From Bordetella parapertussis (GTDB lineage: Bacteria > Pseudomonadota > Gammaproteobacteria > Burkholderiales > SG8-41): a stretch of 9,910 bases of DNA. The stretch lies in contig CAMBCD010000078.1 in NCBI GenBank assembly GCA_945863085.1, forward strand, positions 1 through 9,910. The letters run 5' to 3'. Within the stretch, counting starts at the first letter, position 1; each line of letters opens with the position of its first letter. Made by a program: the position numbers and the translations under genes. The notes below the pieces were generated by a model. That model ran no database searches. It was given only the letters and a program-made list of their open reading frames with translations, and had not been told where the DNA came from. Of the stretch, positions 1 to 7,035 are shown piece by piece.

Positions 1-1119
1 AAGCGTGCCGCGGATCCGCGCCTGCAGATTCTCCTCGGTGACGTCTTCCTTCAGTCCGCGGAATTCCCCGGCCAGCGCGGTCTTGAAAGCGTCAAACACC
101 GGCCGGATCGCGATTTCGGAATAACGCACACCCATGATCTGCGCCTGCGCCTGCGCATCCTCGCAGCTCATGCCGGCGGTATATTGCGAAGGCATCATCA
201 CCGCATGCACCTTGTCCGCGCCCAGTGCATCCACCGCAACCGCCAGCGTCAGCGCAGAATCAATACCGCCGGACAGGCCGAGCAGCGCCCCGGGGAAACC
301 GTTTTTGCCCAGATAGTCACGCACCCCCAGCGTCAATGCGCTGTAGACATCCTGCTCCAGCGAAACCGTCGGCGCCACGGTGCCCTTCACCGGCACACCG
401 CCGACCAGTTCGACCAGCGCCAGCGCTTCCTCGAAGGCCGGCAGCTGGTGCGTCAGTTCGCCGTGGCCGTCGACGGCAAACGAGGCGCCGTCAAACACCA
501 GCTCATCCTGACCCCCGACCTGGTTGGCGTAGACCACCGGCATGCCTGTCTTGCCGACGCGTTCACGCACCACCTCGTAACGCGTCAACTGCTTGTTGAT
601 ATGATAAGGCGATGCATTCAGAACCAGCAGCAGTTGCGCGCCGGCGTCGCGTGCCGCTTTTGCCGCCGGCTCCTCCCACACGTCCGCACAGATGTTGATG
701 CCGATGTGCAGGCCTTCGTGTTCGAATACACAAGGTGCGTCACCGGAATCAAAATAACGCTCCTCGTCGAACACCGTGTAATTGGGCAGCGTGCGCTTCA
801 GGTACGTCGCCACCACCCTGCCGTTACGGATCACCGACGCGGCGTTGTACCGTTTGCCGTCGACCTGGTGCGGATGCCCCAGCACCAGCGTGATGTCCCG
901 GGTGGCGCGCACGATGGCGTGAAACTCGCTGTCACAGGCGCGGTAAAAATCATCGCGCAGCAACAGGTCCTCGGGCGGATACCCCGACAGCGCAAGCTCG
1001 GTCGTCAACAGCAAGCCGGCGCCGGCCGTTTTGGCACGTTTCGCGGCATCAAGAATTTTGGCAGCATTGCCGGCGAGGTCGCCGACTGTGTAATTGAGCT
1101 GTGCAATCGCTATTTTCAT
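1..1119 (-). CDS. nadE: Glutamine-dependent NAD(+) synthetase, 3' end cut by window edge
   Basis: This enzyme makes NAD from deamido-NAD, ATP and glutamine, the last step of NAD synthesis in the cytoplasm. The visible 373 codons start at the ATG read from 1119 and run off position 1; family members of this two-domain type are about 540 residues, so roughly the last third is missing. The N-terminal half is a nitrilase-type amidase that releases ammonia from glutamine. Its triad is visible as Glu41 (in LLLTTELALSGYP), Lys108 (before LPNYTVFDEERYF) and Cys144 (in INICADVWE). The synthetase domain begins near residue 255 and shows the PP-loop SGGIDS at 282-287, which binds ATP. The window ends just after the ENLQARIRG stretch. 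No Shine-Dalgarno sequence precedes the ATG. The gene is divergent from the TPR gene across 90 nt. Identification is secure. Confidence 0.96.
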   Translation of the reverse strand, partial: MKIAIAQLNYTVGDLAGNAAKILDAAKRAKTAGAGLLLTTELALSGYPPEDLLLRDDFYRACDSEFHAIVRATRDITLVLGHPHQVDGKRYNAASVIRNGRVVATYLKRTLPNYTVFDEERYFDSGDAPCVFEHEGLHIGINICADVWEEPAAKAARDAGAQLLLVLNASPYHINKQLTRYEVVRERVGKTGMPVVYANQVGGQDELVFDGASFAVDGHGELTHQLPAFEEALALVELVGGVPVKGTVAPTVSLEQDVYSALTLGVRDYLGKNGFPGALLGLSGGIDSALTLAVAVDALGADKVHAVMMPSQYTAGMSCEDAQAQAQIMGVRYSEIAIRPVFDAFKTALAGEFRGLKEDVTEENLQARIRGTL

Positions 1120-1121
1120 GT

Positions 1122-1130
1122 TGCTAATAT
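1122..1130 (+). promoter_or_regulatory. Candidate extended -10 promoter for the TPR/DUF482 pair
   Basis: In the 90-nt divergent gap, TGC followed by TAATAT (1125-1130) fits an extended -10 element on the plus strand. No good -35 lies 16-18 nt upstream. It would place the transcript start near 1137 and give a leader of about 70 nt. The same AT-rich patch read on the minus strand (TATATT at 1131-1126) could serve nadE. This is inference from base pattern only. Confidence 0.3.
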
Positions 1131-1209
1131 ATCATCGGTGCGCTCACCATTTTTGCATCACCGCACACCCCTGTCGCCACATCGCCGTCACCACATACCC
1201 ACTCCACAT

Positions 1210-1782
1210 ATGCTGCACTGGCTCCATTATTACCGGGCGCGCCTGAACCTCACGCTGCGCCGGCAGGACGATGCGGCTGCCGCGTATCGCGACGCGCTCG
1301 CCGCCAATCCGCGTTTTGCGCTGGCCGCGGCCAGCGCCGGTTTTCTTGAGGCTTCGCGCCAGCAATGGGATGCCGCAGCCCTCGGCTTCCAGCAGGCACT
1401 GGCGATCACCCCGGAAGACGCCGATCTCTGGTTCAACCTGGGATACGTCCGTCAGCAGCAGCGGGACGATGCCGCCACCATCGAATGTTTTGAGCGCGCC
1501 GTAAAACTGAAGCGCAGCCTCGACCGCGCATGGTTCGGCCTCGGCCTGGCTCATCGCGGCCGCGGCGACCACGAACAGGCGGTACGCGCATTCACGGTGG
1601 CCGCCGAGCTGCAGCCGATGAATCCGCATGCCTTTTACGAGCTGGCGATGGCGCAGCACGAGCGCGGCAACCTGCAGGACGTGCGCAGGATCATCAAACA
1701 TGTCGCGGAATTCGACCCGCAGATGACCCGCCAGCTGGTTCGCGACACCGGCCAGCATCCGGAGGGCGTGACGCTGCGGTGA
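1210..1782 (+). CDS. Tetratricopeptide repeat (TPR) protein
   Basis: The protein has 190 residues and consists almost entirely of about five TPR units, near residues 1-34, 35-68, 70-103, 104-137 and 138-171. They show the usual TPR spacing: LWFNLGYVRQQQRDDAATIECFERAV is followed by AWFGLGLAHRGRGDHEQAVRAF and then AFYELAMAQHERGN. TPRs form helical scaffolds that bind other proteins. There is no signal peptide or membrane segment, so it probably acts in the cytoplasm. The frame stays open far upstream, but that part is antisense to nadE; the ATG at 1210 is the first ATG clear of nadE and directly precedes the first repeat. A GTG at 1138 is an alternative. No Shine-Dalgarno sequence is visible at either. 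The stop codon overlaps the start of the next gene (GTGA), so the two are probably translated together. No specific function can be assigned. Confidence 0.82.
   Translation: MLHWLHYYRARLNLTLRRQDDAAAAYRDALAANPRFALAAASAGFLEASRQQWDAAALGFQQALAITPEDADLWFNLGYVRQQQRDDAATIECFERAVKLKRSLDRAWFGLGLAHRGRGDHEQAVRAFTVAAELQPMNPHAFYELAMAQHERGNLQDVRRIIKHVAEFDPQMTRQLVRDTGQHPEGVTLR
1761..1766 (+). promoter_or_regulatory. Shine-Dalgarno-like GGAGGG for the DUF482 gene
   Basis: GGAGGG lies inside the end of the TPR gene, 12 nt before the GTG at 1779. The spacing is longer than ideal, but it is the only purine-rich site nearby. It supports the GTG start together with coupling to the terminating TPR ribosomes. Confidence 0.4.
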
Positions 1783-2897
1783 AGCTGCACGTCGTCTCAT
1801 CGCTGGAAGACACAGATCCCGAAGCCTGGAACCGGCTCGCCGGCGACGCCCCCTTCCTGCAGCACGCCTTCCTGCATGCGTTGCACGACAGCGGCTGCGC
1901 CTGCCCCGATACCGGCTGGGCGCCGCAATACCTGCTGCTGCACGACGGTGAAGAACTCGCCGGCGCGATGCCGCTGTACCTGAAAGGCCATTCCTACGGC
2001 GAATACGTCTTCGACTGGGCCTGGGCTGACGCCTACCAGCGGCACGGCATCGAGTATTACCCCAAGCTGCTCAGCGCGATTCCGTTCACGCCGGTCGTCG
2101 GCGCGCGCCTGCTCGTACAAAAACCCGAATACCGCGACCGGCTGGTTGCCGGCGCACTGGAACTCGCCCGCCGCACAAAAACCACCTCGCTGCATGTGTT
2201 GTTTCCGGACGCGGCCGATCTCGAATGCCTGACTTCCCACGGCTTCCTGCTGCGCCAGGGCCGCCAGTTCCACTGGACCAATCAACACTATGCCGACTTT
2301 GAGCAGTTCCTCGCGCAGCTCAGCCACGACAAGCGCAAAAAAATCCACCAGGAACGACGCAAGGTGCGCGACGCCGGAATCACATTCGACTGGCTCGAAG
2401 GCACGGCCATCAGTGATGACGACTGGCGGTTTTTTGCGCGGTGTTACAGCCAGACCTACCGCGAACACCATTCCTCGCCGTATCTGAACCTGGAATTTTT
2501 CCGGCGCATCGGCGCCGCCATGCCCGGCAACCTGGTGCTGGTGCGCGCCGAACGTGACGGCAAAGCCATCGCCGCGTCACTGCTGGTGCGCAACGGCAGC
2601 CGCCTCTACGGCCGTCACTGGGGCGCCCTGGAGCACCACTCTGCCTTGCATTTTGAAGCCTGTTATTACCAGGGCATCGAATACGCGATCGCCCGCGGCC
2701 TGCAGGTGTTCGAGGGCGGCGCACAGGGCGAGCACAAAATGGCGCGCGGCCTGCTGCCGGTGGCCACACAATCGGCGCACTGGCTGGCGCATCCCGAATT
2801 TGCCTCTGCCATCGAAAATTTCCTCGAGCGCGAAACGGCGCTGATGGAAGAACACGGCCGCGAACTGGCCACGCGCAGCCCCTTCAAGACGGTGTGA
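1779..2897 (+). CDS. DUF482 / FemAB-like (GNAT-fold) acyltransferase family protein
   Basis: The protein has 372 residues, normal for this family (COG3146, DUF482), annotated elsewhere as GNAT-family or peptidoglycan-recognition-like. Family features seen are an N-terminal stretch with PFLQHAFLHAL, the segment PLYLKGHSYGEYVFDWAWADAY, the LSHDKRKKIHQERRKV motif, and the strongly conserved C-terminal block GGAQGEHKMARGLLPV starting near residue 313. The fold is that of tandem acyltransferase domains related to FemAB aminoacyl transferases. The real substrate is not established, and I do not claim one. There is no signal peptide or membrane segment. The start is the GTG at 1779, overlapping the TPR stop by 4 nt; the frame is open further upstream but only as a shadow of the TPR gene. 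The pairing suggests that the TPR protein and this enzyme work together. Confidence 0.85.
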   Translation: MKLHVVSSLEDTDPEAWNRLAGDAPFLQHAFLHALHDSGCACPDTGWAPQYLLLHDGEELAGAMPLYLKGHSYGEYVFDWAWADAYQRHGIEYYPKLLSAIPFTPVVGARLLVQKPEYRDRLVAGALELARRTKTTSLHVLFPDAADLECLTSHGFLLRQGRQFHWTNQHYADFEQFLAQLSHDKRKKIHQERRKVRDAGITFDWLEGTAISDDDWRFFARCYSQTYREHHSSPYLNLEFFRRIGAAMPGNLVLVRAERDGKAIAASLLVRNGSRLYGRHWGALEHHSALHFEACYYQGIEYAIARGLQVFEGGAQGEHKMARGLLPVATQSAHWLAHPEFASAIENFLERETALMEEHGRELATRSPFKTV

Positions 2898-2942
2898 GTA
2901 TGACCAATGCACATCAGAAAGCGCCGAAAATGCGTCTTGCCT

Positions 2943-2948
2943 TATAGT
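2943..2948 (+). promoter_or_regulatory. Possible -10 element (TATAGT) before the Nudix gene
   Basis: TATAGT sits 26 nt upstream of the Nudix ATG in the 77-nt gap after the DUF482 gene. No convincing -35 partner is seen, so the gene could equally be read through from upstream. Low-confidence pattern call. Confidence 0.25.
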
Positions 2949-2974
2949 TACGGCCAACCAACCGGAATCCACGC

Positions 2975-3523
2975 ATGAAGTTCTGCAGCAATTGCGGCTC
3001 GGCAGTCGCGCTCAGGATCCCCGCCGGCGACACGCTGCCGCGCCACGTCTGCGACGCCTGCGGCACCATCCATTACCAGAACCCGAAAATGATCGTCGGC
3101 TGCATCGCCGAGTGGGAGCAGCGTATTCTGCTGTGCCGGCGCGCGATCGAACCGCGCCACGGCCTGTGGACCGTGCCCGCGGGCTTCATGGAGAATGGGG
3201 AAACCACGGCACAAGGGGCCATGCGCGAAACGCTGGAAGAAGCCAATGCCCGCGTTGAAATCGTGCCGCTGTACGCGATGTACAACATCCCGCACATCAA
3301 CCAGGTCTACATTCTGTTCCGCGCCCGCCTGCTCGACCTTGATTTCAGCGCCGGCAGCGAAAGCCTGGAAGTGCGTTTGTTCGACGAAGCGGAAGTACCC
3401 TGGGAACAACTGGCCTTCGCCACGGTGCGCAACACGCTGACCCATTATTACGCCGACCGCAAAGCCGGCGAATACCGCTTCCACCTCGGCACCATCGAAC
3501 GCACCGCCGCATCACGTTCCTGA
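2975..3523 (+). CDS. Nudix hydrolase with N-terminal zinc ribbon
   Basis: The protein has 182 residues. The N-terminal zinc ribbon has two CxxC pairs, Cys4/Cys7 (CSNCG) and Cys26/Cys29 (CDACG), followed by the YQNPK motif typical of Nudix proteins of this type. The Nudix box runs from Gly70 to about Val94: Gly70, Glu76, Arg84-Glu85 and Glu88-Glu89 fit G-x5-E-x7-RE-x2-EE. The usual glycine after EE is replaced (EEANA), which I recall as common in this subfamily; the metal-binding glutamates are intact, so activity is expected. Nudix enzymes split a nucleoside diphosphate linked to another group. The closest characterised relatives by layout are NADH pyrophosphatase-like proteins, but the SQPWPxPxS motif of NudC is not visible, so the substrate is open. 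The Shine-Dalgarno sequence is weak. The gene is convergent with the transporter locus. Confidence 0.92.
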   Translation: MKFCSNCGSAVALRIPAGDTLPRHVCDACGTIHYQNPKMIVGCIAEWEQRILLCRRAIEPRHGLWTVPAGFMENGETTAQGAMRETLEEANARVEIVPLYAMYNIPHINQVYILFRARLLDLDFSAGSESLEVRLFDEAEVPWEQLAFATVRNTLTHYYADRKAGEYRFHLGTIERTAASRS

Positions 3524-3550
3524 ATACGTTCCTGAATCACGCATCTGAAA

Positions 3551-3643
3551 GCCGCCGGATGCTTCTCCCGGCATTCCTAACCGCCGCCGGAAGCCTCTAC
3601 CGGCATTCCGGACCCTAGCCGCCGGGCGCTTCTACCGGCAACG
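3551..3643. repeat. Three-copy array of short GC-rich hairpins in a convergent gap
   Basis: Three similar units each hold a 5-bp stem GCCGG/CCGGC around a 9-nt loop: 3554-3572 (loop ATGCTTCTC), 3586-3604 (loop AAGCCTCTA) and 3621-3639 (loop GCGCTTCTA). Every unit is preceded by GCC. Units 1 and 2 continue with ATTCC after the stem. Unit starts are 32 and 35 nt apart. The array fills most of the 144-nt space between the Nudix stop and the second permease stop, so it could act as a two-way transcription barrier or as a REP-like repeat. No T-run follows any stem, so intrinsic termination is not shown. Confidence 0.8.
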
Positions 3644-3667
3644 TCCTCATCCACCGGCACGTCAAAC

Positions 3668-4837
3668 TTATCCTGCACGCAGCGCGTCAACAATCCCCAT
3701 CCGCGCAGCGCGCACCGCCGGCAGAAAACCGCCGACAAACCCCATCAGCACGGCAAAACCCAGCGACATCACGACAATGCGCGGCGTCAGCGAAAAACTG
3801 AACGCGAGCTCTGAGAATGATTGCCAGTTCAGCGTCGAGATGTGCACACACTGCATCAGTGAGGCCAGCGCCAGTCCGGCCACGCCGCCAACCGCACCGA
3901 GCAAAACGGCTTCCAACAGGAACGTCGCCAGGATGCTGCTGCGGCGAAAACCCAGCGCACGCAGCGTGCCGATCTCGCCGGTGCGGTTGGCCACCGCGGC
4001 GTACATGGTGATGGCGGCGCCGATCATCGCGCCCACCGAAAAAATCACCGACAGCGTCAGCCCCAGGTAACTGATGAAATTCGACAGCGCCTTCGATTGT
4101 TCCTCGAAAAAATCGCGCTCGTATTTGACGTCCAGCGTCAGCCGCGGATCACCTTCGAGGCGCTCCTTCAGCGCCGGCAGTGTCGCCGGATCCGCCAGCC
4201 GCGCCACGACAGCAGACCAGGCGTTGCGCCGGAATGACTGCTGCAACTGTTCGGCATCAACCCACAGCTCGGAGTCGTAGGCCGAACCTTTTGCCTCGAA
4301 ACGCCCCACCACCCGCCACTCGCGCCCGCCAAAACGCAGCAGCGACCCCACCGCCGCGCCGTCAAAACGCTGGGCGATGCTGGCGCCGACGATGACCTCG
4401 GAAGATCCGGGCCGGAATGTGCGGCCTTCGACAATCTGCAACTGCGGCCGCAATTCGAAAGCCGCTTCGCCGACGCCGCGCGTGGTGACATTGGTCGCCG
4501 TCCCCGTGTCGTGCTTGGGCAGCGTGATCAGCACCACCACCTCCTTCGACACCAGGCGCATGCCGCCGGGACCGATGGCGATTTCCGGCTGGGTCTCGAC
4601 GATGCCCGCCTGCACACGATCGACGGCGCTGGAAATTTCGGCGCCTGCAGCACGACGCGTCACGTGGATATTGTCAGGCTGGCCGGTGGCGACCAGCGCC
4701 TGCCGCAATCCCGTGTCGAGCATCTGCACTGCGGCAAAAACAAACACCACCAGCGCCATGCCGCCGGCGGTCAGCGCCGTGGTCAGCTTGCGTGTCCACA
4801 AATTGCGCAGGGTGTAGGAAAACGGAATCGCTTTCAT
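3668..4837 (-). CDS. ABC transporter permease, FtsX/MacB-type (second permease)
   Basis: The protein has 389 residues with the MacB-like layout. One membrane segment lies near residues 19-38 after the short cytoplasmic start MKAIPFSYTLRNLWTRK. A large periplasmic domain (about 40-250) follows, then a C-terminal FtsX domain with three membrane segments near 257-281, 302-327 and 353-375. The cytoplasmic loop NRTGEIGTLRALGF (284-297) is the ATPase-contacting motif of the family, and the end VDALRAG is typical. The ATG at 4837 overlaps the upstream permease stop as ATGA; a longer open frame reaches 4942 but is a shadow of that gene. This permease probably pairs with the first permease as a heterodimer driven by the ATPase at 6078-6767. 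Such permeases do not form a channel themselves but transmit ATP-driven motion to the periplasm. The substrate is unknown. Confidence 0.92.
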   Translation of the reverse strand: MKAIPFSYTLRNLWTRKLTTALTAGGMALVVFVFAAVQMLDTGLRQALVATGQPDNIHVTRRAAGAEISSAVDRVQAGIVETQPEIAIGPGGMRLVSKEVVVLITLPKHDTGTATNVTTRGVGEAAFELRPQLQIVEGRTFRPGSSEVIVGASIAQRFDGAAVGSLLRFGGREWRVVGRFEAKGSAYDSELWVDAEQLQQSFRRNAWSAVVARLADPATLPALKERLEGDPRLTLDVKYERDFFEEQSKALSNFISYLGLTLSVIFSVGAMIGAAITMYAAVANRTGEIGTLRALGFRRSSILATFLLEAVLLGAVGGVAGLALASLMQCVHISTLNWQSFSELAFSFSLTPRIVVMSLGFAVLMGFVGGFLPAVRAARMGIVDALRAG

Positions 4838-5991
4838 CCCGCCGCCCGCAAACCGTCGACGATGCGCACCTGTGTCGCACGCCACGCCGGCAACACGGCG
4901 GCAGCGACGCCGACCACGGCAGCACAGGCCGCCTGCAGCCACAGCGTATTGGTGCTGATCTCGAATACCGGAAACAGCGTACCCATCTGCGCGGCAAACC
5001 AGTCCGCCACCGGGAATGTCAGCGCCACCCCCAGCGCGGCGCCGGTGGATGCAATGGCCAGCGATTCGCCGAGTATCAGGCTGCCGAGGAAACCCGGGCC
5101 GAAACCCAGCGCCTTCAGCGTCGCGTACTCGGACATGCGCTCGCGCGCGGTCATCGCCATGGTGTTGGCCATCACAGCGAGGATGATGAATATCACCACG
5201 AAGGAAACAATGCGGATGGCAATGACGATGGCTTCGGTCTGCTTGACGAAACCGATCTGGAAGGCCTGCTCGGTTTCGGTCAGCGTTTCCGCAGCGGAAT
5301 TGCCGAACTGGGCATCGACGGCCTTGCTGATTTCCGCGGCGCGCGCAACATCACTGACCCGCACCACGAACACCCCCACATGATTGGCGCGCAGCGGCGC
5401 ACGGATGCGCACGCTTTCATTCAGGTATTCCCAGTGAAAAAAGAACTGCGAGGTGTCGGTGGTCGCTGATGCGCCGTCGTAGATCGCGCGCACCACGAAC
5501 TCCCAGTTGCCGGCGAATATCGTGCCTTTCAGCGGCACCACGTCGCCGACCCTGAAACCGTAGGTGTTGGCCAGCTTGCGGCCGATCACCGCACCCTTGC
5601 GGTCACGCATGAAATCGCGCAACTGGTCCTCCGGGATGCGGTACTCCGGATACATCGCCAGGTACGGCAGCGCGTCGATCGCGAACTGCGGAAAAAAATT
5701 CTTCGGTTCCTGGTACACGCCGGCGAACCAGTTCGCCGCAGCCACCGAATGCACGCCATCGACGCTGCGGATCTTGTCGCGGTAATGCACCGGCAATGGC
5801 ACCACCAGCGATACCGAATTGCGGGTGATCAGCCGATCGGGTGCAGCGGCCTTGGCGCCCGAATACCAGGCATCAACCACGGTCTGCAGCAGACCGAAGG
5901 ACAGGATCGCCACCAGCAGCCCAAGCACCGTCAGCAGCGTGCGCAGTTTGTGGCGCAGCGTGTTGCGGAGAATCAGCTTCAGCAGGTGCAT
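4834..5991 (-). CDS. ABC transporter permease, FtsX/MacB-type (first permease)
   Basis: The protein has 385 residues. The first membrane segment is near 18-38 after MHLLKLILRNTLRHKLR, followed by a periplasmic domain (about 45-250). The C-terminal FtsX domain has membrane segments near 255-275, 303-325 and 350-368. The coupling loop reads ERMSEYATLKALGF (about 284-297), and the protein ends VDGLRAAG. It resembles the second permease in plan but differs clearly in sequence, so the two are paralogues that likely form a heterodimer. The start is the ATG at 5991; it has no good Shine-Dalgarno sequence and sits 86 nt after the ATPase stop in an unusually AT-rich stretch. The stop overlaps the next permease by 4 nt. 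MacB and LolC/E are the characterised relatives; which substrate is moved cannot be told from sequence. Confidence 0.92.
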   Translation of the reverse strand: MHLLKLILRNTLRHKLRTLLTVLGLLVAILSFGLLQTVVDAWYSGAKAAAPDRLITRNSVSLVVPLPVHYRDKIRSVDGVHSVAAANWFAGVYQEPKNFFPQFAIDALPYLAMYPEYRIPEDQLRDFMRDRKGAVIGRKLANTYGFRVGDVVPLKGTIFAGNWEFVVRAIYDGASATTDTSQFFFHWEYLNESVRIRAPLRANHVGVFVVRVSDVARAAEISKAVDAQFGNSAAETLTETEQAFQIGFVKQTEAIVIAIRIVSFVVIFIILAVMANTMAMTARERMSEYATLKALGFGPGFLGSLILGESLAIASTGAALGVALTFPVADWFAAQMGTLFPVFEISTNTLWLQAACAAVVGVAAAVLPAWRATQVRIVDGLRAAG

Positions 5992-6077
5992 AATGAAATA
6001 TCTAATAAAAACAATGGCTTATATTTATGCGACGGGTTACTGACTTGGCTACTGCCTTAGACGGGTTACCACTTTAT
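5992..6077 (-). other. AT-rich gap with a 10-nt direct repeat between ATPase and permease genes
   Basis: The 86 nt between the ATPase stop and the first permease start contain GACGGGTTAC twice (6031-6040 and 6060-6069, 29 nt apart). About 40 nt next to the permease start (5991-6030) are strikingly AT-rich compared with the surrounding DNA. An internal promoter or an unstructured ribosome landing site is possible; I see no clear -35/-10 pair. Confidence 0.45.
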
Positions 6078-6767
6078 TCAATCCGCCAGCACGCCCTTTT
6101 CCAGGTGCTTCACCGAGCGCGCACGTTTCGCCGCGAAGGGATCGTGGGTCACCATGATGATGGTCTTGCCCAGTTCGCTGTTCATGCGATCCATCAGCGC
6201 GAGGATGTCTTCGGCCGATGCGCGATCAAGGTCACCGGTCGGTTCATCGGCCACCAGGATCGCCGGATCGGTGATGATCGCGCGCGCAATCGCCACCCGC
6301 TGCTGCTGTCCGCCCGACAGTTCCGACGGGTAATGCTCCACGCGATCAGCCAGCCCGACCATTTTCAGCGCCATGTCCACATGCTCGCGCCGCTCCCGCG
6401 CCGGCAAGCCGGTCAGCAGCAGCGGCAACTCGACATTCTCGAACGCCGTCAGCACCGGCATCAGGTTGTAGAATTGGAAAATGAAACCGACATTGCGCGC
6501 CCGCCAGTCGGCCAGTTCCGCCTCGCCCAGCGCCATGATGTCGGTACCGCTGACGCGCAATTCCCCGCTATCGGGACGGTCAATGCCGGCAATCATGTTC
6601 AGCAAGGTACTCTTGCCCGAACCCGAAGGCCCCATCAGCGCAACAAAATCGCCGGCCGGAATATCAAGGCTGATGTCCTCCAGCACCGGCACCACCTGAC
6701 CACCACGCCGATATGATTTGACGAGATGGCGGATTTGTACAGCGGAGGCTGACAACGGCATTTCCAT
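6078..6767 (-). CDS. ABC transporter ATP-binding protein, MacB/LolD-type
   Basis: The protein has 229 residues and all the motifs of an active ABC ATPase: Walker [10 protein letters not shown] at 46-54, Q-loop Gln98 (FIFQFYNL), signature [14 protein letters not shown] from 150, Walker B ILVADEP ending at Glu175-Pro176, D-loop GDLD, and H-loop His208 (VTHD). The [18 protein letters not shown] stretch after the Q-loop is typical of the LolD/MacB ATPase group that drives FtsX-type permeases. It should work in the cytoplasm as a dimer under the two permeases encoded next. The ATG at 6767 is chosen; a GTG at 6782 (five codons longer) and an ATG at 6761 are alternatives, and none has a clear Shine-Dalgarno sequence. 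Upstream lies a 268-nt gap with a structured repeat, separating it from the adaptor gene. Confidence 0.95.
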   Translation of the reverse strand: MEMPLSASAVQIRHLVKSYRRGGQVVPVLEDISLDIPAGDFVALMGPSGSGKSTLLNMIAGIDRPDSGELRVSGTDIMALGEAELADWRARNVGFIFQFYNLMPVLTAFENVELPLLLTGLPARERREHVDMALKMVGLADRVEHYPSELSGGQQQRVAIARAIITDPAILVADEPTGDLDRASAEDILALMDRMNSELGKTIIMVTHDPFAAKRARSVKHLEKGVLAD

Positions 6768-6821
6768 CAGCAAGGCCGGCACTGCACACCGCCCACCCCA
6801 TGTGAGCCGCCGAGCAGCGCA

Positions 6822-7009
6822 GCCAAGCCGGGGGCAGTCGGCGAGGACTGTATGAGCCCTCGCGTTGTTTGCGAGGGCGAGTTCCGCAGCCGCCCGGCTT
6901 GGCGAGCAGCACAGGGTAGCCCGCAGGGCCGGCGAGCCTGGGTCGCCTTCTTTTGGTTACTTTTCTTGGCGAAGCAAGAAAAGTGACTAGCCGCCGGGCT
7001 ACCCCCGGC
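6822..7009. repeat. Repetitive extragenic element with two nested stem-loop units
   Basis: Unit one (6822-6903) has an 11-bp outer stem, GCCAAGCCGGG (6822-6832) with CCCGGCTTGGC (6893-6903). It encloses hairpins CAGTC/GACTG (6835-6839, 6846-6850) and GCCCTCGC/GCGAGGGC (6856-6863, 6871-6878). Unit two (6914-7004) has a 10-bp outer stem, GGGTAGCCCG (6914-6923) with CGGGCTACCC (6995-7004). It encloses GGCGA/TCGCC (6931-6935, 6943-6947) and a 13-bp hairpin with GTTACTTTTCTTG (6956-6968) and CAAGAAAAGTGAC (6975-6987; one G-T pair). An alternative hairpin GCCGGG/CCCGGC occupies 6993-7009. From memory, the TTTTGGTTACTTTTCTTGGC core recurs outside genes in many proteobacteria. Open frames across it are products of the repeat, not genes. 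Confidence 0.75.
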
Positions 7010-7035
7010 AAAGTATCCATTCAAACCAAGCGAGA

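Noticed and set aside
184..1209. Long plus-strand open frame upstream of, and continuous with, the TPR gene
   Set aside because: It is antisense to clearly coding nadE, its translation is low-complexity and rich in Arg, His and Gln, and recognisable TPR sequence begins only after the ATG at 1210.
1230..1800. Minus-strand open frames opposite the TPR gene (218 and 68 codons)
   Set aside because: They are shadows of a plus-strand gene with clear TPR repeats and show no recognisable domain.
3182..3256. Inactive Nudix box because EEANA replaces the usual EExG
   Set aside because: All metal-binding glutamates and the Arg-Glu pair are present. To my knowledge the EEANA form is common in zinc-ribbon Nudix enzymes.
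3551..3643. Small CRISPR array
   Set aside because: The repeated part is only about 19-27 nt with internal variation, the intervening parts are about 10-16 nt, and there are no cas genes.
4838..4942. N-terminal extension of the second permease by 35 residues
   Set aside because: The extension is Arg/Gly/Cys-rich and lies within the upstream permease gene. The ATG at 4837 gives the ATGA overlap and the normal short cytoplasmic lead before the first membrane segment.
4511..5469. Plus-strand open frames of 225-290 codons opposite the permease genes
   Set aside because: Both are rich in Ala, Ser, Thr, His or Gln with no domain, lie opposite two well-conserved permeases, and are typical shadow frames in GC-rich DNA.
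6956..6987. Intrinsic terminator at the 13-bp hairpin
   Set aside because: The stem is strong, but no T-run follows on either strand, and the downstream genes appear to belong to the same operon.
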